Shown here in pieces: positions 17,177-23,927 of a DNA stretch of 64,000 nucleotides. The position numbers and the translations under genes are program-made. Numbering within the stretch: position 1 is the stretch's first letter; each line of letters begins with the position of its first letter. Under the pieces are notes generated by a model. That model searched no databases and was not told the origin of the DNA. It was given only the letters and a program-made list of their open reading frames with translations. This DNA is from Methylocaldum sp035627495 (lineage in GTDB: Bacteria; Pseudomonadota; Gammaproteobacteria; Methylococcales; Methylococcaceae): the NCBI RefSeq assembly GCF_035627495.1, contig NZ_DASPLO010000218.1, positions 51,195 to 115,194 of the forward strand, in the 5' to 3' direction.

Positions 17177-17536
17177 CCCGCTGCTCTGTCAGCATGGCTT
17201 AAATACATCGGCAGCCACTATATCAAGAACACTATCTTTAAAATAAAGAACAAATTGTCATTTGGTTAAATCCGCCGGCGATATGGCATATCTCATAGGA
17301 ACATGAGGTTTCCCGCCAGGAACTGCGCCTGCCCCAGACGCTGACTGAAGACGCGCCAGAAAGGCCAACCGAGTCTCTCACTCTCCACCTAACTGCTCCC
17401 TCGTCGCTCCGCAAAGGCGCCCTCGCTCGTGACGTGGTCCCCCGCGCCCGTTATTTTCCGATCATGGCCGGATACGGGCATCGGCCACTGAGGCGGCTCC
17501 CGCCGGAAACAAAGCCGAAACAATTGGGCCACAACC

Positions 17537-17573
17537 GAAACAAATCTCTGTCTTCGAGAAATCCTTCAGAAAC
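17537..17573 (+). promoter_or_regulatory. Shared upstream box, copy A (before the prenyltransferase gene)
   Basis: GAAACAA at 17537, then 14 bases, then GAAATCCTTCAGAAAC at 17558-17573. Two extra GAAAC units lie just upstream, at 17506 and 17517. The same arrangement occurs at 19465-19502 and 22041-22077. A GAAATA-like hexamer starts about 11 bases after the box, so the box would overlap a -35 region. It ends 120 bases before the ATG of the prenyltransferase. Confidence 0.65.
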
Positions 17574-17693
17574 GTTCCTCCTCTGAAATAGCGCCACGTT
17601 TGCGGAACGCAAGAGCCATTGGAGCACTCGGCTCGCAACGAACCGATCAATCCGCCGGATCCGTGACGCCGGCATCTACCGAGGAGGAACGCT

Positions 17694-18686
17694 ATGAACA
17701 AGTTCGCACCGACCTTTGCCCTAAACTGCGTATTTTCCGCAGCGATGGTGGCACCCGAGACGCGCAAGCCCTTGTCGAGGCTCGCCCGCTTCGGGCAAAT
17801 CCTGCTTGACGCATTCGAATGGCTAGCCCGTTCAGGTGTAGTGTTGCCCATCGGCGCCGCGAGTGCGGTTTCGGTGGTTGCCCTGGCCGCGAGCGAGCAG
17901 GTTTCGCTTCCGTTGGCCGCCGCCGCATTCCTGCTGGTTTACGCCAGCTATCTGATCGACCATCTCGCGGACGTTGGCCGTTTCGAGGACGGACAAGCTT
18001 CAGAACGCAGCCTAAGCTTGGCGCGCCGAAAGCAGCTCTTTTCCGCGCTCGGGGTCGCCGCCTTCGCCGGTGCGGGAGCGATGACCGCAATTAAGGCTGA
18101 CCCGGTTGCGACATTGCTGCTCTTTTCATTCCCTCTGGCGGTGGTCCTCTACGGAACGCCATGGTTCGGCGTCCTCACCCGCGGCGCCTTCCGCTATCGG
18201 CGGCTCAAGGACATTCCGGGGATCAAGGCGTTCTACACCGCTTTTTTCTGGGGACTGCTGATGGTCTACGCGGACCGCTTCATCGATGGACATCAGCCGT
18301 CCCTCACCCTGTTCTTCTCTGGCTACATGTTTTTGTCGATGTTCGTGAACACCGTGTATTGCGACTTCAAGGACCTGGAACGGGACCGCTTGGAAAGCGT
18401 GGCCACGCTGCCGTTGATGTTCGGCGTCTCCAATACCTTGCGGCTGCTCAAGCTCGTCAACGTCACGGCTCTCGTTTGGCTGATCACATTTGCGGCGGCC
18501 GGTTGGATTCCGGTGTGGACGACCGGGCTAGCATCGGTGCACGGGTACGTATCGGGCGTTCTTCACCACGGCGCAAAACTGATGGGGACGGGTGGTCTTC
18601 CCGGCGACGCCGCCATCGACGCCGAGTTTGCGCTGTGGCTGCCCTGCGCTCTGCTCGGACTCGGGGTCATGTCGTCCTTCGGCTGA
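17694..18686 (+). CDS. UbiA-superfamily membrane prenyltransferase
   Basis: 330 residues with about eight or nine membrane segments. UbiA enzymes use two aspartate-rich motifs to bind a prenyl diphosphate through magnesium. The first is degenerate here: SYLIDHLADV keeps Asp89 and Asp93 but has lost the leading Asn-Asp. The second, CDFKDLERDR with Asp224, Asp227 and Asp231 followed by a TLPLMFG turn, is canonical. The acceptor cannot be told; the protein does not look like UbiA, MenA, CyoE or HemeO synthase of primary metabolism. A strong ribosome site (GAGGAGG) precedes the ATG. The next gene, 18 bases on, is a probable terpene cyclase, which suggests a prenylated secondary product. Confidence 0.85.
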   Translation: MNKFAPTFALNCVFSAAMVAPETRKPLSRLARFGQILLDAFEWLARSGVVLPIGAASAVSVVALAASEQVSLPLAAAAFLLVYASYLIDHLADVGRFEDGQASERSLSLARRKQLFSALGVAAFAGAGAMTAIKADPVATLLLFSFPLAVVLYGTPWFGVLTRGAFRYRRLKDIPGIKAFYTAFFWGLLMVYADRFIDGHQPSLTLFFSGYMFLSMFVNTVYCDFKDLERDRLESVATLPLMFGVSNTLRLLKLVNVTALVWLITFAAAGWIPVWTTGLASVHGYVSGVLHHGAKLMGTGGLPGDAAIDAEFALWLPCALLGLGVMSSFG

Positions 18687-18704
18687 GCGGCAAGGAGCAA
18701 AATC

Positions 18705-19355
18705 ATGAATCCGACGGAACAGCTCGTCTACAACGCCTCCTCTATCGCCTGTTTGGGTCTGTGGAGCGGCGCTTATCTGCTCATCATTCGCCGCGCATTC
18801 AAAGACCGCGCCTACGGCATGCCGTTGCTGCCTCTTTGCACCAATCTCTCCTACGAATTCATCTTCGCGTTTCTTCTGCCGGACGATCCGCCGCTGAACT
18901 ATGCGAACGGTATCTGGTTTTTGATCGACCTCGTGATCGCTTACCAGTACTTGCGTTTCGGTCGAAAGGAGTTTCCGTCCGCGTTGCCGCAAAATTGGTT
19001 CCTGCCGGCATTCGGCCTGGCGCTGGTCACCATATTCGCGGGCATCCTGGCCATCACTTTCGAGTTTCAGGACTGGCACGGCAATTACACCGGGTGGGGG
19101 GATCAACTGCTGATCTCCGTCTCTTTTCCGTACCTTCTGGTGCGTCGGCAAAGCGTCCAAGGGCAGTCGGTCTATATCGCACTATCGCGAATGATCGGCA
19201 GTGTCGCGCTGATTCCCGCTCAGTACCTCCTGACACCGACTTCCACCTTTCTGGCCTATGCCTACATAGCTTTCATCGTTTTCGACACCCTCTACATCGC
19301 ACTTTATCTGCGTCAATGCCGCTTGGACGGAATCGATCCGTGGCGGCGTCTTTGA
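18705..19355 (+). CDS. Probable membrane terpene cyclase, PaxB/Pyr4-like
   Basis: 216 residues with about seven membrane helices. I recognise the pattern of the fungal PaxB/Pyr4/AtmB terpene cyclases, which protonate and cyclise prenylated substrates. The AYGMPLLPLCTNLSYEF segment matches their YGM-x3-PLC-x-N-x3-E core, with Glu51 at the catalytic acid position. ALSRMIGS matches the LSR-x2-GS segment, and Asp194 (VFDTLYIALY) matches the second catalytic acid in the last helix. Family length and topology also agree. Recognition is from remembered family sequence, not a search. AGGAG lies 9 bases before the ATG, 18 bases after the prenyltransferase. No epoxidase, the usual partner in fungi, is nearby. 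Confidence 0.72.
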   Translation: MNPTEQLVYNASSIACLGLWSGAYLLIIRRAFKDRAYGMPLLPLCTNLSYEFIFAFLLPDDPPLNYANGIWFLIDLVIAYQYLRFGRKEFPSALPQNWFLPAFGLALVTIFAGILAITFEFQDWHGNYTGWGDQLLISVSFPYLLVRRQSVQGQSVYIALSRMIGSVALIPAQYLLTPTSTFLAYAYIAFIVFDTLYIALYLRQCRLDGIDPWRRL

Positions 19356-19464
19356 GCTCAAGGGCGCTATTCGAGACGCGAAGCCTCAGCTAATCAAGTC
19401 CGCAGAAAATCGCCGATGTCCTTCTTGCAAGTACTTCGGCGGCGCCTTCCCGGTCGAAACAATT

Positions 19465-19502
19465 GAAACAATTCTCCGCGGTTCCGGAAATCCTTCAGAA
19501 AC
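19465..19502 (+). promoter_or_regulatory. Shared upstream box, copy B (before the DUF1566-like gene)
   Basis: GAAACAA at 19465, then 15 bases, then GAAATCCTTCAGAAAC at 19487-19502, the last 16 bases identical to copy A. An extra GAAAC lies 9 bases upstream, at 19456. A CATAGT hexamer begins 10 bases after the box. The box ends 81 bases before the ATG of the secreted protein gene. Confidence 0.65.
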
Positions 19503-19583
19503 AAACCGGCCCCATAGTGTCTCGCAAGCCCGCGGCGCGCGGGCGAGTTATCCAAGTTATCAATCGACACGGGAGGCTAAACC

Positions 19584-20147
19584 ATGAACAAAACAACCTT
19601 GATCGCCGCCGCAGTAGCCGCGGCCATTTCCGGACAGGCGCAGGCGCTCGATCTGCGGGACTGGGGCAAGAAATACAGCTCGGCGTCCCAGCGGTTCGTA
19701 ATACTGTCCGAGTTCAACAATGCGGCGGTGCTGGACAAGGAAACCCAACTGGTCTGGTTCAAGACCTGGCCGAACGCGACGACCGAGTGGAGCTCCGCCC
19801 GCGACTCCTGCGCCAATAGCAGCGTCGGGGGACGCAAGGGCTGGCGGCTACCCTATCTGCACGAACTGATGAGCCTGATCGATCCTAACGTCGTTCCGGT
19901 GACGAACGGTGACACCAAGCTGCCGCAAGGGCATCCGTTCGTGAATTCGGCCCCGCAAAACGGATTGGGCTACGTAGCCTACTGGACCGCCACCTGGGAC
20001 AAGATTTCCGTGATCAACGCCACCAGTGCGGCGGCAGCCGACATCTGGCGGCTCGATCTGGAAACCGGCAGCACGAGCAAAGGCTCACCGTACGCCGACT
20101 ACCGCTTCGTCTGCGTGCGCAGCGGCGCGTCCTTGGCGGAGTATTAA
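19584..20147 (+). CDS. Secreted DUF1566 (Lcl C-terminal-like) protein
   Basis: 187 residues with a clean signal peptide (MNKTTLIAAAVAAAISGQAQA, cut near residue 21), so periplasmic or exported. The mature part shows the DUF1566 pattern, a lectin-like fold. It runs AVLDKETQLVWFKTW, then W-x3-ARDSC, GGRKGWRLPYLHELMSLID, YWTAT and the terminal RFVCVRSG. The two cysteines in those motifs probably form a disulfide. GGGAGG precedes the ATG. It carries its own copy of the shared promoter box, so it is probably co-regulated with the prenyltransferase-cyclase pair. Role unknown; DUF1566 proteins are often surface or adhesion related. Confidence 0.8.
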   Translation: MNKTTLIAAAVAAAISGQAQALDLRDWGKKYSSASQRFVILSEFNNAAVLDKETQLVWFKTWPNATTEWSSARDSCANSSVGGRKGWRLPYLHELMSLIDPNVVPVTNGDTKLPQGHPFVNSAPQNGLGYVAYWTATWDKISVINATSAAAADIWRLDLETGSTSKGSPYADYRFVCVRSGASLAEY

Positions 20148-20238
20148 ACGCTCGCGGCGTAGGCGTTTCGAGTTTGCGCTCATTCACGGGACAGCGTTTC
20201 GGCATCCGCCTTAGAACATTTCGAAGAGGAGACAAACC

Positions 20239-20670
20239 ATGACGCTATCGGCACGAAACCCGGCGGGCGCCTACCGCCCGCCGCGCCTGATCCTTCGGTC
20301 GTCCTGCCCGAGCCTGTGTCCCGCCTATGGCGCGGCGCTGGCTCCGGGTCTGGAGATTCGTCTAGCGGAAGGGCTCTTCACCGGATCGATCGATCGCCAT
20401 CCCCTGCGGGAGGTACTGAGTCGATTGTCACCGCTCGTGCCGCTGCAGATAGAACTGCCCGTCGAAAGTTCGGACAGCCTCGTCTCGGCGGAATTCAGCG
20501 GGCTTCCGCTGGCGGAGCTCATCGCCCGACTGCTGGGCGACCGGCCCTACGCCTGGATCGTCGATCCCGAAGGCGAGCATTGCCTCATTCTCCCCGCCGC
20601 CCGCCGCAGCAATGGTCCAATGGAGAGAGCTCCCCATCACCCGCAAACCGCAACCTTGAGTCACCTATGA
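20239..20670 (+). CDS. Small protein with STN-like (secretin/TonB short N-terminal) domain
   Basis: 143 residues. Residues about 36-120 follow the STN pattern: FTGSIDRHPLREVLSRLS, a short strand, then AEFSGLPLAELIARLLGDRPYAWIV. STN domains sit in the periplasm at the entrance of secretins and TonB receptors. The N-terminus (RLILRSSCPSLCPAYGAALA) is only a weak export signal. GAGGAGA precedes the ATG. It lies 91 bases after the DUF1566 gene in the same direction without its own promoter box, so it probably belongs to that unit. Standing alone, an STN domain has no assigned role. Confidence 0.6.
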   Translation: MTLSARNPAGAYRPPRLILRSSCPSLCPAYGAALAPGLEIRLAEGLFTGSIDRHPLREVLSRLSPLVPLQIELPVESSDSLVSAEFSGLPLAELIARLLGDRPYAWIVDPEGEHCLILPAARRSNGPMERAPHHPQTATLSHL

Positions 20671-20848
20671 AACACCGGGCAAAAGTATTCTCATCTCACG
20701 TCGACAAGCGGCCGGAGACCCTCTTCTCTGCCGATATGTCCCGAGTCTTTCTCCGCGCCAGCGTCGCCTATTCGTCGGCTCAGGCGCGGGGAGGGAACGG
20801 TTCCGTCCTTCCTTTTTCGGTATGGGTGAAAAGGCAGGAGGGTCCGTG

Positions 20849-21856
20849 ATGTGCCGGCCCATCCCCGACGATTCCAGGCCAGGCAGAGGGGCCGGCGCCG
20901 ATCCGCATAGCATCGCCGCCGTCGCCCGGGAAGCGGGGGAAAAGGACCCGCAGCCCGATACCCCGGTTATCCTGATCGCCGACGATATGGCCGACATGAC
21001 GGAAATGCTGGAAGAAACGCTGGGCAAGGAGTTTCGCATCAAAGTCGCCAACGACGGCCGCTCGGCGCTGGCTTTGGCTGCCGCTTCGCCAAAACCGGAC
21101 CTGGCCCTTCTGGACGTCTCCATGCCGGGCATCGACGGGCTCGAAGTTTGCCGGCGGCTAAAGGCCGATGAGTCCACGCGGGACATTGCCGTCATTTTCC
21201 TCACCAGCATGTGCCGCAGCACCGACGAATTGCGGGGTTTTGAACTCGGCGCCGTCGACTACGTCGCCAAGCCGTTTCAGCCTCCCCTAGTTCTCTCCAG
21301 AATACGCAACCAAGTCCGCCTGAAGCGGAAGGTGGATTTCATGGAGACCCTCGCCTGCCGCGATCCCCTGACTAGCTTGGCCAACCGGCGGCGTCTGGAG
21401 GAAGCGATGGAAACGGAATGGGCGCGCGGTGCCAGGGACCGGAGACCGATTTCGATGCTGATGATCGATGTGGACGACTTCAAGGCCTACAACGATCACT
21501 ACGGCCACGGCGCGGGCGACCGCTGCTTGCAGGAGCTGGCTACCGCCATGGCCGGCGTTCTGGTGCGGCCGGGCGACATGCTGGCGCGCTACGGCGGCGA
21601 GGAATTCGCCGCGTTATTGCCGGACACCGGCGAGCCGGGGGCTCTGGAAGTCGCCGAGCAGTTGCGCAGCCGGGTCGCTGCCTTGGCCTTGCCCCACGCG
21701 GCCTCCCGAACCACACCCATCGTCACCGTCAGCATCGGCTGCGCCACCTCCGTTCCGGGGCGTTTGTCCTGGACGGCGCGGGACCTGCTGGAACTGGCAG
21801 ACCGGGGGCTATATGCCGCCAAGGGAAAAGGCCGCAATTGCATCGCAAAGGCCTGA
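20849..21856 (+). CDS. Response regulator diguanylate cyclase (REC-GGDEF)
   Basis: 335 residues: an unstructured N-tail, a receiver (about 38-160) with intact Asp89 in LALLDVSMPGIDG, Thr in FLTSMC and Lys in VAKPFQPP, then a GGDEF domain. The active site GGEEF is at 249-253 and a complete inhibitory RPGD site lies five residues before it. Expected to make c-di-GMP when phosphorylated (PleD/WspR-like layout). ATG 20849 is chosen over an earlier ATG at 20822 because AGGAGG lies 6-7 bases upstream. It sits inside the accessory block, so it may control its matrix or surface proteins; no kinase is adjacent. Confidence 0.93.
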   Translation: MCRPIPDDSRPGRGAGADPHSIAAVAREAGEKDPQPDTPVILIADDMADMTEMLEETLGKEFRIKVANDGRSALALAAASPKPDLALLDVSMPGIDGLEVCRRLKADESTRDIAVIFLTSMCRSTDELRGFELGAVDYVAKPFQPPLVLSRIRNQVRLKRKVDFMETLACRDPLTSLANRRRLEEAMETEWARGARDRRPISMLMIDVDDFKAYNDHYGHGAGDRCLQELATAMAGVLVRPGDMLARYGGEEFAALLPDTGEPGALEVAEQLRSRVAALALPHAASRTTPIVTVSIGCATSVPGRLSWTARDLLELADRGLYAAKGKGRNCIAKA

Positions 21857-22040
21857 ACCGACATCGCTCAATCCACGGCGTCGCTGCCGTTTTCGACGAG
21901 GGCGACCCTTGGCCGACCGCCGGATCACATAACAAGCCTGTTTTCACCCGCCGATCACGATGCCCGTTCATCGGCTGCATCGGCCTTCGCGAAGACACCG
22001 GCGGCGCCCAGCCACCACGAGTCAATGCGCTGTTACAAAT

Positions 22041-22077
22041 GAAACAAAAAGGGCATTTTTGGAAATCAGCCAGAAAC
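22041..22077 (+). promoter_or_regulatory. Shared upstream box, copy C (before the 167-aa secreted protein)
   Basis: GAAACAA at 22041, 14 bases, then GAAATCAGCCAGAAAC at 22062-22077, differing from copies A and B only at three positions in the middle. TAATAA begins 12 bases after the box. The box ends 88 bases before the ATG. The remainder of the gap 21857-22165 shows nothing else recognisable. Confidence 0.6.
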
Positions 22078-22165
22078 ACTCTTCCTTCGTAATAAGCCCC
22101 AGTCCGCCGATTCAGAGGCGGATGGCTATTCAAGCGTTCAAGAAACTTTTACGGAGGAGACATCC

Positions 22166-22669
22166 ATGAAACTCACATTAAAGACTCTCGTTATTGCTTC
22201 CGCCTTGGCGGCCAACCTCGCGGCCTCGGGCAATGCGTTCGCTTTCAGCCCATCCGAGTTGGGAGACCGGCCATGGGAGCTCAATTTCGCCGTGGTCGAC
22301 GTGCTCGCCGGAGCGCAGTCGGCACGCTTGAACCTGGTGAACGTCACGGACAGGCCGGTTCAGTACCATGTCGTCGCCGTTTTACAAGATCCCGAAACCG
22401 GCCTCCCGCGTCGCCTCTTCGAAACCGACGGAACCGGCTTCCTGGAGCCGGGCCAGAGCAAGAAACAGGATTTTCATTTTCGACCGGCCTCAACCTTGGA
22501 TCGGCGCCAGATGCGTATCATGGTTTACACCGGCAATCCGGATGCTGTGAATGAAATTGGCGCCGCAACTCCGGCGATAGCCGCTTCGATGACCCTGATC
22601 GACAGCTCGACCGGCAAGACCAGCGGCATCTTCCTTCCGGCGGTACAACGCACAATAGCCGCTCCCTAA
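22166..22669 (+). CDS. Secreted protein of unknown function
   Basis: 167 residues. The signal peptide MKLTLKTLVIASALAANLAA... cuts near residue 26 (NAFA-FSPSE). The mature part is rich in beta-strand pattern (SARLNLVNVTDRPVQYHVVAVL and LEPGQSKKQDFHF) and looks like a single immunoglobulin-type sandwich, similar in feel to periplasmic pilus-chaperone-like modules. I do not recognise a family. There are no cysteines in the mature part. GGAGGAG precedes the ATG. It has its own copy of the shared promoter box and is followed by a strong hairpin, so it is a single-gene unit of the same regulon. Confidence 0.7.
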   Translation: MKLTLKTLVIASALAANLAASGNAFAFSPSELGDRPWELNFAVVDVLAGAQSARLNLVNVTDRPVQYHVVAVLQDPETGLPRRLFETDGTGFLEPGQSKKQDFHFRPASTLDRRQMRIMVYTGNPDAVNEIGAATPAIAASMTLIDSSTGKTSGIFLPAVQRTIAAP

Positions 22670-22684
22670 CGAACAAACCGGAAT

Positions 22685-22708
22685 GGCCGGCAGCACTCGC
22701 TGCCGGCC
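22685..22708 (+). terminator. Strong hairpin after the 167-aa secreted protein gene
   Basis: GGCCGGCAGC and GCTGCCGGCC form a perfect 10-bp GC-rich stem with the tetraloop ACTC, 15 bases past the stop. An outer AAACCGGAA / TTCCGGTTT pair (22676-22684 and 22726-22734) encloses it. No T-tract follows, but position and stability suggest transcription ends here. Confidence 0.5.
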
Positions 22709-22753
22709 CCTATCGCTAGCGCATTTTCCGGTTTGGTTTAGCGGTCCAGGGGA

Positions 22754-22802
22754 TAGTAGGTCGGGAAAGCGGCTTCGTCGGCAAGGGATTGCCGACCTAC
22801 TA
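22754..22802. repeat. REP-like palindrome (TAGTAGGTCGG arms)
   Basis: TAGTAGGTCGG at 22754-22764 and its perfect inverse at 22792-22802 enclose a second, nested TCGGCA...TGCCGA pair. No other copy is seen in the window. It lies in the gap before the PEP-CTERM gene. Confidence 0.55.
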
Positions 22803-22909
22803 CCTACCCGATCCACACCGCTAAAACCCCGGTTAAAAATGCTCTAACGAGACGCGGATTCCGGTATTCGTCGCATCCCCGGCAAAAGATTTCCATTGGA
22901 GCTCGTATC

Positions 22910-23695
22910 ATGAACTACAGCAAATGTACCGAATCAGTCAGCTTATTCATCCACCGGTTATCAGCACCGGCTCTTCTAAGCGGCCTGGCTCTGATGTCGG
23001 CACCGGCGCAGGCATTAATCATCGATAACTTCGAGCAGGGCGGTTTCAGTCTCGTCGCCGACCAAGTCAATGATCCTATAAGCATCGAAACTGGCTTGCC
23101 CACGTCCGATGTCCTCGGCGGTGCGCGTTGGGCACAAGTGGTACAGAACGGTGGGATCGGCACGGTCGGCATCACCCTCAATACCGGGAGTCCCGGCGAT
23201 GACGGCGTGTATATCGACACGGTGGCGACACCCGACGCAAATCCCAGCGTGAGCGGCTATCTGCAGTTGACCTATGGCGGCGGGTTGGCCCTGCATGCCG
23301 ACCTGACCGCCGACGGCGGAAGCTCGTTCCTGGTCACTGTGGGTGCCGCGACTCAATCCACGACCCTGGGCATCGCCTTGTATTCGCAGATCGGCTCTTC
23401 GATGTTCGGCCAGTACATCAGCCGAACGATAGCGGCCCCCGGCACGTACGCTTTCGCCTTTTCCGATTTCAGCGCCGTTCCGAATGCCCTCAAAGACGTC
23501 GTGCGCCTGGATTTGTTTATCGGCAATACGACCGTGATGGACGAAGCCTTATATTCCCTCCTCGACTTCAGAACCGATGGCGAAGAAATCGAAACGACGG
23601 TTCCCGAGCCCGGAGTTATACCTCTCGTCGGACTCGGCGCCGTGGGGATGGCGCTGAGCCGGCGTCGTCGGCCGCGGGCTTTCCGTCTCTGCTAA
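22910..23695 (+). CDS. PEP-CTERM sorting-domain protein
   Basis: 261 residues. The signal peptide ends near residue 35 (MSAPAQA-LIIDN), then a beta-rich body of about 190 residues is followed by the C-terminal sorting signal: VPEPG, a hydrophobic helix VIPLVGLGAVGMALS and the basic tail RRRRPR. Such proteins are cut and anchored or exported by EpsH-type exosortase, usually together with exopolysaccharide; no exosortase gene lies in this window. GGAG precedes the ATG. The body matches no domain that I recognise. It has no shared promoter box, so its link to the genes upstream is only by position. Confidence 0.88.
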   Translation: MNYSKCTESVSLFIHRLSAPALLSGLALMSAPAQALIIDNFEQGGFSLVADQVNDPISIETGLPTSDVLGGARWAQVVQNGGIGTVGITLNTGSPGDDGVYIDTVATPDANPSVSGYLQLTYGGGLALHADLTADGGSSFLVTVGAATQSTTLGIALYSQIGSSMFGQYISRTIAAPGTYAFAFSDFSAVPNALKDVVRLDLFIGNTTVMDEALYSLLDFRTDGEEIETTVPEPGVIPLVGLGAVGMALSRRRRPRAFRLC

Positions 23696-23758
23696 CGGCA
23701 AAAAGCCGCTACACCCGTGGAATGGTTTTATTCCAAATCGCTTTCAATATTAATTTTC

Positions 23759-23838
23759 GTAGGGTGGGTTAGGCCGGAAGGCCGTAACCCACCGATTCGA
23801 GGTCGCTCGGTGGGTTACGCTTTGCTAACCCACCCTAC
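23759..23838. repeat. Palindromic intergenic repeat, GTAGGGTGGGTTA family, copy 2
   Basis: An 80-base compact copy: GTAGGGTGGGTTAGGCCGGAAG, CGTAACCCACCGA, then the mirror TCGGTGGGTTACGC and CTAACCCACCCTAC. It is nearly a perfect long palindrome around a short GGTCG centre. It lies between the PEP-CTERM gene and the convergent outer-membrane protein gene. Confidence 0.85.
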
Positions 23839-23927
23839 AATAAATGTTCACTTGAATGCCGAATGGAATCAAATCTGCGGCGGCTTCCATCGGCCAGCGA
23901 AAATCGAAGCCGTCGCTAGGGATTGAT

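Noticed and set aside
16955..17693. Possible genes in the cysJ-prenyltransferase gap
   Set aside because: Frames of 60-130 residues there lack any motif, ribosome site or compositional support; only the terminator and the shared box are retained.
18161..19393. 410-residue frame overlapping the prenyltransferase and cyclase genes
   Set aside because: It is arginine/serine/histidine-rich with no fold-like pattern, while the other frame holds two membrane proteins with conserved motifs.
22041..22077. Sigma-54 promoter reading of the shared GAAACAA box
   Set aside because: None of the three copies has the GG-N10-GC invariant pairs of a -24/-12 element at constant position, so sigma-54 was dropped in favour of an unknown activator or ECF-type signal.
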